Source: Methylosarcina fibrata AML-C10 (lineage in GTDB: Bacteria; Pseudomonadota; Gammaproteobacteria; Methylococcales; Methylomonadaceae). From it: DNA of 64,000 bases. Shown here in pieces: positions 27,388-37,094 of the stretch. The stretch lies in contig NZ_KB889965.1 in assembly GCF_000372865.1 (NCBI RefSeq), positions 2,532,547 to 2,596,546 on the forward strand, given 5' to 3'. The notes beneath the pieces are model-generated. The model had not been told where the DNA came from. It made no database searches and was given only the letters and a program-made list of their open reading frames with translations. The translations under genes and the position numbers were made by a program. Position 1 is the stretch's first letter. The number at the start of each line of letters is the position of its first letter.

Positions 27388-28794
27388 TTACTCCTCTTTC
27401 TTTCCGGGCCCCGAGCGGGTCTTTTTGGAGTACATCCTTTTTCTTCCGGTCTTGCTTCTTCCCCCGCCCCGCGGCGGCTGCGTCATTTTTTTCTGCTCGT
27501 TTTCATCGGCCATCTGAAACCGCGTCCACCAATCCGCCATTTCGGCGTCCGCACCGCCCGTCTCGGCACGCAGCAGCATGAAATCGTAGGCCGCCCGAAA
27601 ACGGGGATGCGACAATAAACGAGCGGGCTTGGCGCCGGTGCGCACGTTGAATTTGGACTGCAAGCCCCAGACTTCCCTCATGGCCAGACTGATGTGGCGA
27701 GGAAACGCCGTACTTTTGACTTGCCGGGAAAGAACCTCGCCGACCGCATTTTGAAACGCCATGTAATCGTCCTGGCCCTGGGCGCGATTGGCCGCCGTCC
27801 GCATCTGCACCGGCTCCCACAAAAAAGCCGCCAGCAAAAAATAAGCAGTCACGGTTTTACCCTCCCCGATCCGGTTGTCGGAATTTTCCAGGGCCTTCAT
27901 CAGCAGCAGCTTGGGAAAGCCGTTTTCCTCGACCGACAGACTGCTCTCGGTTTCGGGAAACAAAACCCGAAACAATCCGTACTGCCTCAACATTTCGAAG
28001 GTCTGCAGGCCGTATCCGGACAAAAACAGCTTCAGCACTTCATCGTAGAGCCGGGCGGCCGGAATGCCGTACAGCCATTCCGCGCCCTTATGGATGGCCT
28101 TCTGGCAGCCGGGATCCAGATTGAACCCGAGTTTGACGGCAAACCGCACCGCTCTCAACATGCGCACCGGATCCTCCCGAAAGCGCGTTTCAGGATCGCC
28201 TATCAGCCTGAGAATACCAGCTTTATGATCGTTCATGCCGCCGGTATAATCGACCACCGAGAAATCCTTGATGTTGTAATAGAGCGCATTGACGGTGAAA
28301 TCACGGCGCCAGACGTCCTCGTCGATCGTGCCGTACACGTTGTCCCGAAGAAGGCGTCCTTCCTTGTCCTGCATCTGCTCGTCGCTCTGCTCTTCTCCCG
28401 AGCCGCGAAAAGTGGCAACCTCGATTACTTCCCGGCCGAAATAGACGTGCGCCAGACGAAACCGCCGGCCGATCAATCGGCAGTTCCGGAAGATCTTTTT
28501 GATTTGTTCGGGGTCGGCATCGGTGACCACGTCGAAATCCTTGGGTTCCCGCCCCAGCAGCAGATCGCGCACGCAGCCGCCGACCAGGTACGCCTCGAAT
28601 CCGGACTTCTGCAGGCGGTATAACACCTTCAGCGCATTTTCGCTGATCTGACTGCGGGAAATGCAATGTTCGGAGCGCGCATAAATCCTTGGCTCCAAGA
28701 CTTCGGCTTCAGTCTCGTTTTCAGCCGATTTAAAAAGATTTTTAAAAAAGTTTAAAATGACCTTAATCCCCAGGTTGAATTCAAATAGCGTCAA
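27388..28794 (-). CDS. pcnB: Poly(A) polymerase I
   Basis: Adds 3' poly(A) tails that mark RNA for decay. 468 residues; class II nucleotidyltransferase head with AYLVGGCVRDLLLGREPKDFDVVTDA (GG..VRD and DxD metal motif). The flexible-loop and helical neck follow (RFREDPVRMLRAVRFAVKLGF), then a long helical body and a strongly basic tail RGGGRSKTGRKRMYSKK, which suits RNA binding and separates pcnB from CCA-adding enzymes. The adjacent RNA-turnover genes rne and rng are also in the window. Confidence 0.96.
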   Translation of the reverse strand: MTLFEFNLGIKVILNFFKNLFKSAENETEAEVLEPRIYARSEHCISRSQISENALKVLYRLQKSGFEAYLVGGCVRDLLLGREPKDFDVVTDADPEQIKKIFRNCRLIGRRFRLAHVYFGREVIEVATFRGSGEEQSDEQMQDKEGRLLRDNVYGTIDEDVWRRDFTVNALYYNIKDFSVVDYTGGMNDHKAGILRLIGDPETRFREDPVRMLRAVRFAVKLGFNLDPGCQKAIHKGAEWLYGIPAARLYDEVLKLFLSGYGLQTFEMLRQYGLFRVLFPETESSLSVEENGFPKLLLMKALENSDNRIGEGKTVTAYFLLAAFLWEPVQMRTAANRAQGQDDYMAFQNAVGEVLSRQVKSTAFPRHISLAMREVWGLQSKFNVRTGAKPARLLSHPRFRAAYDFMLLRAETGGADAEMADWWTRFQMADENEQKKMTQPPRGGGRSKTGRKRMYSKKTRSGPGKKEE

Positions 28795-28978
28795 TCATAA
28801 CATTCCGCGCATTTTAGCCCAAACGCCACGATTCTTTTACAATGAGTCGCGGTATATAGTAAAATTGATAACTGCATTTACACAAGTCATCCTGATCAAA
28901 CAGACGTTCGATTAGACAACAGGATCAGGCGATTTTTTCATTACCTTCACGCCTTCACGCGTGCGAAACGAGATTGTT

Positions 28979-29158
28979 ATGTACAAAAAGATTATCAACG
29001 GCTTTATCGACCACCCTCTCGTCACCAGCATTTTCGTTGTGGATTTTCTGATTCTGCTATTCCACCGCCCTCCTTTTCTTTTCTCCTTGCTGATGCTCGG
29101 CGGCCTTGCAGTCTGCTGTATGTATCTCGGTCAAAAAGTAGCCGCCTTTAAAGAATAA
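28979..29158 (+). CDS. Small membrane protein, unknown
   Basis: A 59-residue protein from the ATG at 28979 (MYKKIINGFIDHPLV); an upstream GTG at 28961 would add six residues. Two hydrophobic stretches, about residues 16-31 and 35-53, suggest a small inner-membrane hairpin. No family recognised. Its stop touches the likely TTG start of the RDD protein (TAATTG), so the two are probably co-translated; the small protein may work with the RDD protein. Confidence 0.6.
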   Translation: MYKKIINGFIDHPLVTSIFVVDFLILLFHRPPFLFSLLMLGGLAVCCMYLGQKVAAFKE

Positions 29159-29629
29159 TTGTCACGTCCGCATTCGAATAATCCCCTGAAATCAGGCGGC
29201 GTTCCGGATTCGGCGCCTGGTTTTCTTCGCCGGCTGGCGGCCATCGTTTACGACCTCTTTTTGTTACTTGCCCTGTTATTCGCCGCCACTCTGATCGTCC
29301 TGCCGTTGAACAACGGCGAGGCTTTCTCGTCAACCCAGTATTTTTATCCGCTTTATCTGCTGGCGGTCAGCTTTCTGTTTTATGCCTGGTTCTGGACTCA
29401 CGGCGGCCAGACCTTGGGCATGCGCGCCTGGAAAATCAAAGTATTGACCTGCGACCGAAAACCCATCGGCTGGAGCCAAGCTTGCCTGCGCTTTGCCGCC
29501 GCGCTGCTTTCCGTGGCCGCCTGCGGGCTCGGTTTTGTCTGGATCCTGATCGACCCGCACCGGCGGGCCTGGCATGACCGCCTATCGGGCACCGCTCTAT
29601 TTTTCGATGCCGGAAACCCTTCGGCCTGA
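29159..29629 (+). CDS. RDD-family membrane protein
   Basis: A 156-residue inner-membrane protein with the RDD domain: GFLRRLAAIVYDLFLLLALLF (the R and D of the name), three or four membrane helices, GGQTLGMRAWKIKV and a C-terminal DPHRRAWHDRLSGT. RDD proteins are of uncertain function; some have been linked to ion exchange. The frame has no ATG before the domain; a TTG at 29159 immediately follows the upstream stop and is the likely start. Confident about the domain, not about the function. Confidence 0.82.
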   Translation: MSRPHSNNPLKSGGVPDSAPGFLRRLAAIVYDLFLLLALLFAATLIVLPLNNGEAFSSTQYFYPLYLLAVSFLFYAWFWTHGGQTLGMRAWKIKVLTCDRKPIGWSQACLRFAAALLSVAACGLGFVWILIDPHRRAWHDRLSGTALFFDAGNPSA

Positions 29630-29780
29630 TTGCCCTCATGATATCATAGCCGCCCAGGCGCCGTTCAGACTCAGGACGACTTAGCCCGAACAGCTTGAAA
29701 TTTTGCCGGGGAAAATCGGTCGAACTTTTGTATTTATCCCGATACCCGGCTTCGAGAGTTATTTATATCAGGACCCTTCC

Positions 29781-31919
29781 ATGACGAACCCTTTACTAAC
29801 CGATACCCCTTTGCCTTTATTTTCGCAAATCCGTCCGGAACACGTTGAACCCGCGATCGATCAACTTCTGGCCGAAGCTCGCGCCGTAGTCGAACAGCAG
29901 CTCAAGGCGACCGACCGGTACACCTGGAAGAATCTAATCGAACCGATAGAGAACATCGAAGACAAGCTCAACAAGGCCTGGTCGCCGGTCAGCCATATGA
30001 ACTCGGTGGTCAACAGCGACGCGCTCCGGGCGGCTTACAACGCCTGTCTGCCGAAACTCAGCGAATACGCAACCGAAATGGGGCAGAACGAAGACTTGTT
30101 CAAAGCCTACCGGGCCATCGCCGCAAGCGACGAGTACCCTTCTCTGGATACGGCTCAAAAGAAAATCATTCAGAACGCGCTGCGGGATTTCAGATTGTCA
30201 GGCATCGATCTGGTCGTCGAAAAAAAGCGGCGCTTCAAGGAAATCAGCCAGGAATTGTCGAGCCTGGCCAGCCGGTTTGAAGAAAACGTCCTGGATGCCA
30301 CCAATGCCTGGACAAAACTGCTTACCGACGAACTGGAACTGACCGGCCTGCCCGAATCGGCGCTGGCCCAGGCCCGGCAGACCGCCGAACAGAACGGCCT
30401 GGAAGGCTGGATGATCACGCTGCAATTCCCGTCGTACCATGCCGTCATGACCTATGCCGACAACCGGGAACTGCGCCGCGAGCATTACGAGGCCTACACG
30501 ACCCGCGCTTCCGACCAGGGACCTCACGCGGGCCGCTGGGACAACAGCGAGATCATGGAAAAGATTCTGGCCTTGCGCCACGAAAAAGCCCGGCTCTTGG
30601 GTTACAACCATTACGCCGAACTGTCGCTGGCCACCAAAATGGCGGAAACGCCCGACGACGTCATGAGTTTTCTGGAAGATCTGGCCGACAAGTCCTGGCG
30701 GCAGGCGCGCCGCGACCTGGCCGAGCTCCGCGAATTCGCGCGGGTTCATTACGGTACCGCCGATTTGCAGCCCTGGGACATCGGTTATTACTCGGAAAAA
30801 ATGCGCCAGCATGACTATCAATTATCGCAAGAAGAGGTAAAAGCCTATTTTCCGGTAACCAAGGTATTGCCCGGCCTGTTCGCGGTCGTCGAGAGATTGT
30901 ACGGCCTGACCATCTCCGAAATTCACGACTTCGACGCCTGGCATCCCGACGTCCGGTTCTTCGAGATCACCGATCAAAACGGCGAATTGCGCGGCAAGTT
31001 CTACATCGACCTGTACGCGCGCCCGAAAAAACGCGGCGGCGCCTGGATGGACGATTGCGTCGGACGCAAGACCATCGACGGCGCCGTACAGACCCCGGTC
31101 GCCTATCTGACCTGCAACTTCACTCCGCCGATCGCCAGGGAAGGCGTGAGTGCGCCAACGGATCGGGAATCCGTGGCGTCGATCGCCAGGGAAGGCGTGA
31201 GTGCGCTAACGGGTCCGGAACCCGTGCCGACCGGCAGTGACCCGGCGCTTTTAACCCATGACGAGGTCACCACGCTGTTTCACGAATTCGGCCACGGCCT
31301 GCACCACATGCTGACCAAGGTCGATCATCTCGGCGTCTCCGGCATCAACGGCGTGGAATGGGACGCCGTGGAACTGCCCAGCCAGTTCATGGAAAACTGG
31401 TGCTGGGAAAAAGACGCGCTGGCGCTGATGTCGGGCCATTACCGCAGCGGCGAACCGCTGCCCGACGCTCTGTTCGACAAAATGACCGCGGCGAAAAACT
31501 TTCAGGCCGGCATGCAGATGGTCCGGCAACTGGAATTCAGCCTGTTCGATTTCCGCATCCACCGCGATTACGATCCCGACAAGGGCGGCCGCATCTACGA
31601 AATCCTGAACCAGGTCCGGGAGCAGGTCGCCGTCGTGCAGTCGCCCGCATTCAACCGCTTCGCGCACGGCTTTTCGCATATTTTCGCCGGCGGCTACGCG
31701 GCGGGCTACTACAGCTACAAATGGGCGGAAGTTCTGTCCAGCGACGCCTTTTCGCTGTTCGAGGAAAAAGGCATCTTCGATCCGGACACCGGCAGCGCGT
31801 TTCTGGCCAATATCCTGGAAAAAGGCGGCAGCGAAGAGGCCATGGACCTCTTCGTGAAATTCAGGGGACGCAAGCCGACCATCGACGCCTTGCTCAGACA
31901 CAACGGCATCGCGGCATGA
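29781..31919 (+). CDS. prlC: Oligopeptidase A with a 34-residue repeat insertion
   Basis: Cytoplasmic M3-family zinc peptidase that clears signal peptides and other oligopeptides. Start chosen at 29781 (MTNPLLTD, after an AGGA site). The zinc site HEFGH (about residues 501-505) and the downstream [16 protein letters not shown] block are intact. Compared with the E. coli protein as I recall it, there is an extra segment of 34 residues (about 451-484) made of two 17-residue repeats (IAREGVSA...), encoded by tandem 51-base units, just before HEFGH. The frame is kept, so the enzyme may still be active. The stop overlaps the ubiD start (ATGA). High confidence. Confidence 0.95.
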   Translation: MTNPLLTDTPLPLFSQIRPEHVEPAIDQLLAEARAVVEQQLKATDRYTWKNLIEPIENIEDKLNKAWSPVSHMNSVVNSDALRAAYNACLPKLSEYATEMGQNEDLFKAYRAIAASDEYPSLDTAQKKIIQNALRDFRLSGIDLVVEKKRRFKEISQELSSLASRFEENVLDATNAWTKLLTDELELTGLPESALAQARQTAEQNGLEGWMITLQFPSYHAVMTYADNRELRREHYEAYTTRASDQGPHAGRWDNSEIMEKILALRHEKARLLGYNHYAELSLATKMAETPDDVMSFLEDLADKSWRQARRDLAELREFARVHYGTADLQPWDIGYYSEKMRQHDYQLSQEEVKAYFPVTKVLPGLFAVVERLYGLTISEIHDFDAWHPDVRFFEITDQNGELRGKFYIDLYARPKKRGGAWMDDCVGRKTIDGAVQTPVAYLTCNFTPPIAREGVSAPTDRESVASIAREGVSALTGPEPVPTGSDPALLTHDEVTTLFHEFGHGLHHMLTKVDHLGVSGINGVEWDAVELPSQFMENWCWEKDALALMSGHYRSGEPLPDALFDKMTAAKNFQAGMQMVRQLEFSLFDFRIHRDYDPDKGGRIYEILNQVREQVAVVQSPAFNRFAHGFSHIFAGGYAAGYYSYKWAEVLSSDAFSLFEEKGIFDPDTGSAFLANILEKGGSEEAMDLFVKFRGRKPTIDALLRHNGIAA
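31130..31231. repeat. Two tandem 51-base units inserted in prlC
   Basis: Units 31130-31180 and 31181-31231 share GATCGCCAGGGAAGGCGTGA and most other positions. Each contains a small hairpin whose arms differ in a paired way: GGAT/ATCC-type in unit 1 (ACGGATCGGGAATCCGT) and GGGT/ACCC in unit 2 (ACGGGTCCGGAACCCGT). The stem is thus conserved while its sequence changes. The frame of prlC is kept (102 bases, 34 residues). Confidence 0.88.
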
Positions 31920-33382
31920 AATACAAGGATTTGCGCGACTTCATTGCCCAACTTGAAAAGCAGGGCGAACTGAAACGGATCTCGGTTCCGGTCGATCCGT
32001 ATCTGGAAATGACCGAAATCTGCGACCGCACCTTAAAAAAGGGAGGCCCTGCCCTGCTGTTCGAACGCCCGAAGGGATACGGCATTCCGCTGCTGGGCAA
32101 TCTGTTCGGCACGGCCCATCGGGTGGCGATGGGCATGGGCGCCGAATCGGTCGGCGAACTGCGCGGCATTGGAGAGCTGCTGGCCTACCTGAAAGAGCCC
32201 GAACCGCCCAAAGGCATGAAGGATGCCTTCGAGAAGTTTCCGGTATTCAAGCAGGTGTTGAACATGGCGCCGAAGCCGGTCAAGGATCCGCCCTGCCAGG
32301 AAGAAGTATTTCAAGGCGACGAGATCGATCTGGGCAATTACCCGATCCAGACCTGCTGGCCCGAGGATGCGGCGCCGTTGATCACCTGGCCGCTGGTCAT
32401 TACTCGCGGCCCCTATAAAGAGCGGCAAAATCTCGGCATTTACCGGCAGCAGGTCATCGCCAAAAACAAGGTCATCATGCGCTGGCTGACACACCGCGGC
32501 GGCGCTCTGGATTTCAGGGAATGGCAACAAGCGCATCCGGGCACGCCGTTTCCGGTCGCCGTCGCGCTGGGCGCCGATCCGGCCACGATACTCGGCGCGG
32601 TCACGCCGGTGCCGGATTCCCTTTCCGAATACGCCTTTGCCGGTCTCTTGCGGGGCGGCAAGACCGAGGTCGCGGCTTGCCTGAGCAATACCACGCTACA
32701 GATTCCGGCCAGCGCCGAAATCGTGCTCGAAGGCTTTATCTATCCCGGAGAAACCGCGCCCGAAGGCCCATTCGGCGATCATACCGGCTATTACAACGAA
32801 GTCGACGAATTTCCGGTGTTCACGATCGAGAAAATCACCCAGCGTCATAACCCGATTTATCACAGCACCTACACCGGCCGTCCGCCCGACGAACCGGCGA
32901 TTCTCGGCGTCGCGCTGAACGAAGTGTTCGTACCGATCCTGCAGAAACAGTTTCCGGAAATCGCCGATTTCTATCTGCCGCCGGAAGGCTGCTCGTACCG
33001 CATGGCCGTAATCAGCATGAAGAAACAGTATGCCGGCCATGCGAAACGGGTCATGTTCGGCACCTGGTCGTTCCTGCGCCAGTTCATGTACACCAAGTTC
33101 GTCATTGTCGTTGACGACGACGTCGACGTACGCAACTGGCAGGACGTGATCTGGGCGATCACGACCCGGATGGACCCGGCCCGCGATCTGACCGTCCTGG
33201 AAAACACCCCGATCGATTACCTCGACTTCGCCTCCCCGGTCTCCGGTCTGGGCTCCAAGGTCGGCTTCGACGCCACCAACAAATGGCCGGGGGAAACCAG
33301 CCGCGAATGGGGCAAGCCCATTGCAATGACCGAGGAAGTAATCAAAAAAGTGGACAGTTTGTGGGACAGCCTGTTTTGTTGA
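31916..33382 (+). CDS. ubiD: 3-octaprenyl-4-hydroxybenzoate decarboxylase (UbiD)
   Basis: Prenyl-FMN-dependent decarboxylase of ubiquinone synthesis. The start at 31916 ([22 protein letters not shown]) overlaps the prlC stop; a longer reading from 31358 runs inside prlC and is rejected. 488 residues, normal. Conserved blocks: [13 protein letters not shown], the prFMN-binding region [10 protein letters not shown] and [30 protein letters not shown], and the C-terminal [29 protein letters not shown]. The prFMN synthase ubiX is not in the window. Confidence 0.97.
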   Translation: MKYKDLRDFIAQLEKQGELKRISVPVDPYLEMTEICDRTLKKGGPALLFERPKGYGIPLLGNLFGTAHRVAMGMGAESVGELRGIGELLAYLKEPEPPKGMKDAFEKFPVFKQVLNMAPKPVKDPPCQEEVFQGDEIDLGNYPIQTCWPEDAAPLITWPLVITRGPYKERQNLGIYRQQVIAKNKVIMRWLTHRGGALDFREWQQAHPGTPFPVAVALGADPATILGAVTPVPDSLSEYAFAGLLRGGKTEVAACLSNTTLQIPASAEIVLEGFIYPGETAPEGPFGDHTGYYNEVDEFPVFTIEKITQRHNPIYHSTYTGRPPDEPAILGVALNEVFVPILQKQFPEIADFYLPPEGCSYRMAVISMKKQYAGHAKRVMFGTWSFLRQFMYTKFVIVVDDDVDVRNWQDVIWAITTRMDPARDLTVLENTPIDYLDFASPVSGLGSKVGFDATNKWPGETSREWGKPIAMTEEVIKKVDSLWDSLFC

Positions 33383-33710
33383 TCCGGTCCGATGACGTTT
33401 TAATCCCGTTCCTGCGAGCTTGTGCCTTCGACTGAGGCCGGGGAAGCCTTTCCGGCTTCGCAAGTGGCGGGATGCATACCGCGTCTCCCAGGCGCCGGAG
33501 CAAGAAAGACCTGCCAGGTTTCGAAAATCTGGCAGGTCTTTCTTTCCGACCAGTCAAACTGTCATTTCGGCACGATCGAATCAGTCGCTTCAAAAGCGTG
33601 GCGGCTGCCCGAGACCAAGGCGATCTCCCGGCAGCCGTTGAAGTCATCCTCCGGAACATGGCTGGACGCTCCGGAATCACAACGGAAAAACGGGACGGGC
33701 CGGGTGCCCG
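33383..33710. other. Gene-free stretch with a dispersed palindrome
   Basis: Between ubiD and the convergent 213-residue gene. It holds the GACCTGCCAGG palindrome described separately (33502-33544). The remaining sequence shows no convincing coding frame, tRNA or terminator. Confidence 0.6.
33502..33544. repeat. GACCTGCCAGG palindrome (copy 2)
   Basis: Arms 33502-33517 and 33529-33544 are perfect complements (AAGAAAGACCTGCCAG) around an 11-base centre GTTTCGAAAAT. The core matches the palindrome at 24639-24681. Located 120 bases after the ubiD stop; the trailing CTTTCTTTCC could let it act as a terminator. Confidence 0.8.
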
Positions 33711-34352
33711 TCAGGCCTGCTCGGTTAGAAGCGAGCCTGAAGCGGTATGAGACATGGCGCTGTTGCTGGCGGTGGCGTCGAGCTGTTTTAAAAAATCCAC
33801 CAGACCTGTATCCGACGTTGAACCGCCCAGGGCGGTGACCAGATTGTTGAAATCCGTTTGCAGTGTGCTGTCGCCGCCGGCCCCATCACTCAGGGAAGCA
33901 ATCAAGTCCTGAAGATTGGTTTTGACGTTGCTGTATCCGCTTTGCACCGGTGAAGACGTAGTGGAACCGCTTTCAGTACTGCTTTCTGTGCCGCTGTCGA
34001 CGACGGTTTCGCCTTCGCCGGTAGTCGGAGTCGTCTGGATACCACCGCTTTGATTCAAGGCCTGATGCAAATCACGCAGGAACGCATGCAGTGCCTCGCG
34101 CACGTCTTCGGAATTGCCGGCAGACGAGGCGCCGTCGCCGGTGACGTCCTGTAAATTCAAGCCCAGACTGCTTAAAGACGCCATAACGTCCCGCACAAAG
34201 GCATGGCCGTCATTCGGGCGGCCGCGATGGGCTCGCTCGATGCGCGAACGGTCGTTCTCGCCATCGGAAACTCTGGGATCATGCGGCCGTATGCCGTTCA
34301 ATATACGGGCCGGGTTCAATTTGGCAAACAAGCCAATGGCTGATGTATTCAT
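33711..34352 (-). CDS. Ser/Thr/Gly-rich protein of unknown function
   Basis: A 213-residue protein I do not recognise. Residues 1-45 contain LFAKLNPARIL; residues 48-102 form an amphipathic helical segment (FVRDVMASLSSLGLNLQDV, VREALHAFLRDLHQALNQ). Residues about 105-140 are low-complexity (Thr, Ser, Glu, Gly). A second helical segment (VKTNLQDLIASLSD, LQTDFNNLVTALGG) repeats the length and pattern of the first. There is no signal peptide or membrane helix. The two similar halves joined by a linker suggest a duplicated four-helix unit. It stands alone between convergent ubiD and divergent xthA. Confidence 0.7.
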   Translation of the reverse strand: MNTSAIGLFAKLNPARILNGIRPHDPRVSDGENDRSRIERAHRGRPNDGHAFVRDVMASLSSLGLNLQDVTGDGASSAGNSEDVREALHAFLRDLHQALNQSGGIQTTPTTGEGETVVDSGTESSTESGSTTSSPVQSGYSNVKTNLQDLIASLSDGAGGDSTLQTDFNNLVTALGGSTSDTGLVDFLKQLDATASNSAMSHTASGSLLTEQA

Positions 34353-34671
34353 ATTTTCACCTTATGTTTAATTGGAGATTGAGGCATCAATTCATTAACA
34401 AGCCCGGATCGAAGCGATTCGGGCCGTATAACCGTTAAGCCGTCCCTGTCTAACCTGTATCGGCCCAAATTACTGAAAGTTTAGTAAAAATCCAAAAAAT
34501 GCCAACACCGGGCCGTGCGCCCAATCAACCGGGACTCGGCTGCGTCTACGGAAAAACGCTTTTCTCTCCTTCGAAAAACCACTGGTTAGCCTTCGGTTCG
34601 AAGATTACAATAGCGCCCGATTGGATTTTCGATCAAACCGAAACATTCTCTTACCCAACCGGAATCATTAG
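34353..34671. other. Divergent intergenic region upstream of xthA
   Basis: 319 bases separating the 213-residue gene (minus) from xthA (plus), so it must hold promoters in both directions. AT-rich patches occur near 34350-34395 and 34465-34500, but I see no clear -35/-10 pair, hairpin or small gene. Confidence 0.5.
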
Positions 34672-35436
34672 ATGAAGATAATCTCATGGAACGTCAACGG
34701 CATCCGCGCCGTTTTAGGCAAAGGTTTTGCCGAAACGGTGGCGCGGCTCGACGCCGACTGCATCCTGCTGCAGGAAACCAAGGCGCAGGTCGAGCAGATC
34801 GACCAGGCGCTGGCCGGCATCGACGGCTACCGCATTGCCTCCAATTGCGCCGAGCGCAAAGGCTACTCCGGAGTTACGTTGTTGACGCGCCGGGAGCCGC
34901 TCCATGTCACCTGCGGGATCGGCCTGAACGAGCACGACCAGGAAGGCCGCGTGCTGACCGCCGAGTTCGAAAGGTTCTTTCTGGTCGACGTCTACGTGCC
35001 GAACGCGGGAGAAGGACTGGCCAGGCTCGGCTACCGTCAAACCTGGGATATCGAATTTCTGGCGTATTTAAAGCAATTGCAAGGCCAAAAACCGGTGATC
35101 GCCTGCGGCGATTTCAATGTCGCACATAAGGAAATCGACATCGCCCGCCCGAAAGCGAACTACAACAAATCGGCCGGCTATACCCAGATCGAAATCGACG
35201 GTTTCAGCCGATTGGTCGGAAGCGGCCTGACCGACACCTTCCGCCATCTCCATCCCGATACCGTCGCCTACAGTTGGTGGAGTTTCCGCGCCAATGCCCG
35301 CGCCAACAATGTCGGCTGGCGCATCGATTACGTGCTGGTCAGCGAACCGCTGCTCGACAAGGTCAGGCAGGCCTTTATTCTGCCGGACATTACCGGTTCG
35401 GACCATTGCCCGGTCGGCATCGACATCGACCTGTAG
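34672..35436 (+). CDS. xthA: Exodeoxyribonuclease III (AP endonuclease)
   Basis: Cuts DNA 5' to abasic sites and removes 3' blocking groups in base-excision repair. 254 residues of the EEP fold: KIISWNVNGIRAVL, CILLQETKAQ (metal-binding Glu), ACGDFNVAHKEIDIARPK, WWSFRANARANNVGWRIDYVLVS, and the C-terminal catalytic GSDHCPVGIDIDL. Twelve bases downstream is a uracil-DNA-glycosylase-family gene in the same direction, giving a compact glycosylase plus AP-endonuclease unit. Confidence 0.97.
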   Translation: MKIISWNVNGIRAVLGKGFAETVARLDADCILLQETKAQVEQIDQALAGIDGYRIASNCAERKGYSGVTLLTRREPLHVTCGIGLNEHDQEGRVLTAEFERFFLVDVYVPNAGEGLARLGYRQTWDIEFLAYLKQLQGQKPVIACGDFNVAHKEIDIARPKANYNKSAGYTQIEIDGFSRLVGSGLTDTFRHLHPDTVAYSWWSFRANARANNVGWRIDYVLVSEPLLDKVRQAFILPDITGSDHCPVGIDIDL

Positions 35437-35448
35437 ACGGAACGTCCC

Positions 35449-36063
35449 ATGAATGCATGTGCACAACGGATGAGAGAACACCGCGCGGCGCTGGCGGAAT
35501 GCCGCCAATGTCCTGCGATGACGGGCCCGGTCGTCAGCGGCAGCCCGGTGCTGTCGCCCATCTTATTGATCGGCCAGGCTCCCGGCGACAAGGAAGGGCT
35601 CTTCGGCAAGCCTTTCGCCTGGACCGCGGGCAAGACCCTGTTCAAATGGTTCGAACGCATCGGTCTCGACGAACAGGCTTTTCGGCAGCGCGTCTACATG
35701 GCCGCCGTTTGCCGCTGTTTTCCGGGTAAAAACCCGAAAGGCGGGGACCGGGTACCGAGTCCGGGTGAAATCGGCAATTGCAGCGGATGGCTGAAGGCGG
35801 AAGTCGAACTGCTCAAACCCGAATTGATTCTTCCGGTGGGCAAACTGGCCATCGGCCAATTGCTTCCGGTAAAAAAACTGAACGAGGTCGTCGGCGGGCT
35901 GCATAAGGTCACTTTTCACGGTCATTGCACCGAAGCAATACCGCTGCCCCATCCGTCCGGAGCTTCGACCTGGCACCGCACCGAGCCCGGCCTGACGCTG
36001 CTGGAATCGGCCTTGACCACCTTGCAAAACCATTCGGCCTGGCAACGCGTTTGCGCTCTATGA
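35449..36063 (+). CDS. Uracil-DNA glycosylase family protein with probable Fe-S cluster
   Basis: A 204-residue member of the UDG superfamily, closest in pattern to family 4/5 enzymes. Motif A is LLIGQAPGDKEGLFGKPFAW and motif C is LPHPSGAS. Four cysteines fit the [4Fe-4S] cluster of that group: CRQC near residue 19, CRCFPGKNPKGGDR near residue 85, and C in GNCSGWLKAEVELLKP. Coupling to xthA (12-base gap) supports a repair role: removal of uracil or other deaminated bases followed by strand incision. Base specificity is not readable from sequence because the motif A residues differ from textbook family 4. Confidence 0.85.
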   Translation: MNACAQRMREHRAALAECRQCPAMTGPVVSGSPVLSPILLIGQAPGDKEGLFGKPFAWTAGKTLFKWFERIGLDEQAFRQRVYMAAVCRCFPGKNPKGGDRVPSPGEIGNCSGWLKAEVELLKPELILPVGKLAIGQLLPVKKLNEVVGGLHKVTFHGHCTEAIPLPHPSGASTWHRTEPGLTLLESALTTLQNHSAWQRVCAL

Positions 36064-36157
36064 GAGCGGTTATGAGGATATGGATTTCGAGGCTCAATAC
36101 CGCGATAAAAAATGCCGGAATACAGTCTCTCCAATTGCTTACAAATGTAGGCGGGGC

Positions 36158-37015
36158 TTATTTTTTCGCCGCCATCGAAAAGGTATCGCAAGAGGCTATA
36201 TCGCCGCTTTCCATTCCTTTCCGCAGCCAAAAAGCTCGTTGCTGCGATGAACCGTGAGTAAACGATTCCGGGCTCACGGATTGTCCGGCTCTGCGCAACA
36301 GGCGGTCGTCCCCGATCGCCGAGGCAGCGTTGAGACCTTCATCGACATCGCCGGGCTCCAGCATGCTGCGGTATTTGTCGGCGTGATGCGCCCACACCCC
36401 GGCAAAACAGTCCGCCTGCAATTCCAGCAGGACCGACAGCGCATTGGCTTGAGCCGAACCGCTGCGGACCTGCAAAGCATGCACTTTGCCCGATATGCCG
36501 AGAAGATTTTGCACGTGGTGGCCGACTTCGTGGCCGATGACGTAAGCCTGGGCAAAGTCGCCCGGCGCGCCCAGACGGTCCAGTTCGCGGAAAAAACCCA
36601 GATCCAGATAAACTTTTTGATCGCCCGGACAATAAAAAGGTCCGGTGGCGGACGACGTGAATCCACAGGCCGACGCCACCTGGTCCGTAAATAAAACCAG
36701 CTTCGGCTCGCGGTAATGCTCGCCCAGGCCCGGAAAGATCGCTCCCCAAGTATCTTCGGTATCCGCCAGAACGGCCGAGACGAATTGAGCGGCTTCATCG
36801 TCTTCGGGAGACGGAGGCGCTTCGGCCGTAAAGCTGGTTCTTCCTCCGCCCTGAGTCAACAAAGCCAGCAACTCCAGAGGATTTTCACCCAAGACAACGC
36901 CGATCAGCAAAACAATGGCCAGCGTTCCGACGCTCAGCTTCAGCCTGGGCCCGCCGAGACGTAGCTGGCGCCGATCTTCCACGTTATCGCTTCGTCTACC
37001 TTTTTTCCATAACAT
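36158..37015 (-). CDS. Putative neutral zinc metallopeptidase (YpfJ family)
   Basis: A 285-residue protein with a basic N-terminus, one membrane helix (about residues 28-43, VGTLAIVLLIGVVLG) and a periplasmic peptidase domain containing the zinc motif HEVGHHVQNLLG. Family landmarks: FVSAVLADTEDTWGAIFP, CGFTSSATGPFYCPGDQKVYLDLGFF, LELQADCFAGVWAHHAD and the C-terminal HGSSQQRAFWLRKGMESGD. It is likely a membrane-anchored periplasmic protease. Substrate unknown. It is convergent with the glycosylase gene. Confidence 0.9.
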   Translation of the reverse strand: MLWKKGRRSDNVEDRRQLRLGGPRLKLSVGTLAIVLLIGVVLGENPLELLALLTQGGGRTSFTAEAPPSPEDDEAAQFVSAVLADTEDTWGAIFPGLGEHYREPKLVLFTDQVASACGFTSSATGPFYCPGDQKVYLDLGFFRELDRLGAPGDFAQAYVIGHEVGHHVQNLLGISGKVHALQVRSGSAQANALSVLLELQADCFAGVWAHHADKYRSMLEPGDVDEGLNAASAIGDDRLLRRAGQSVSPESFTHGSSQQRAFWLRKGMESGDIASCDTFSMAAKK

Positions 37016-37094
37016 GCGCGCTACCTGCTGACATCGTCAGTCCAAACGAATAAACAAGCCTTTTCCGAAACCGGCGTCAATGAGTCGACTTTTC

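Noticed and set aside
31358-31915. Long upstream extension of the ubiD frame
   Set aside because: It runs inside prlC in another frame and is Arg/Gly-rich; UbiD similarity begins exactly at 31916.
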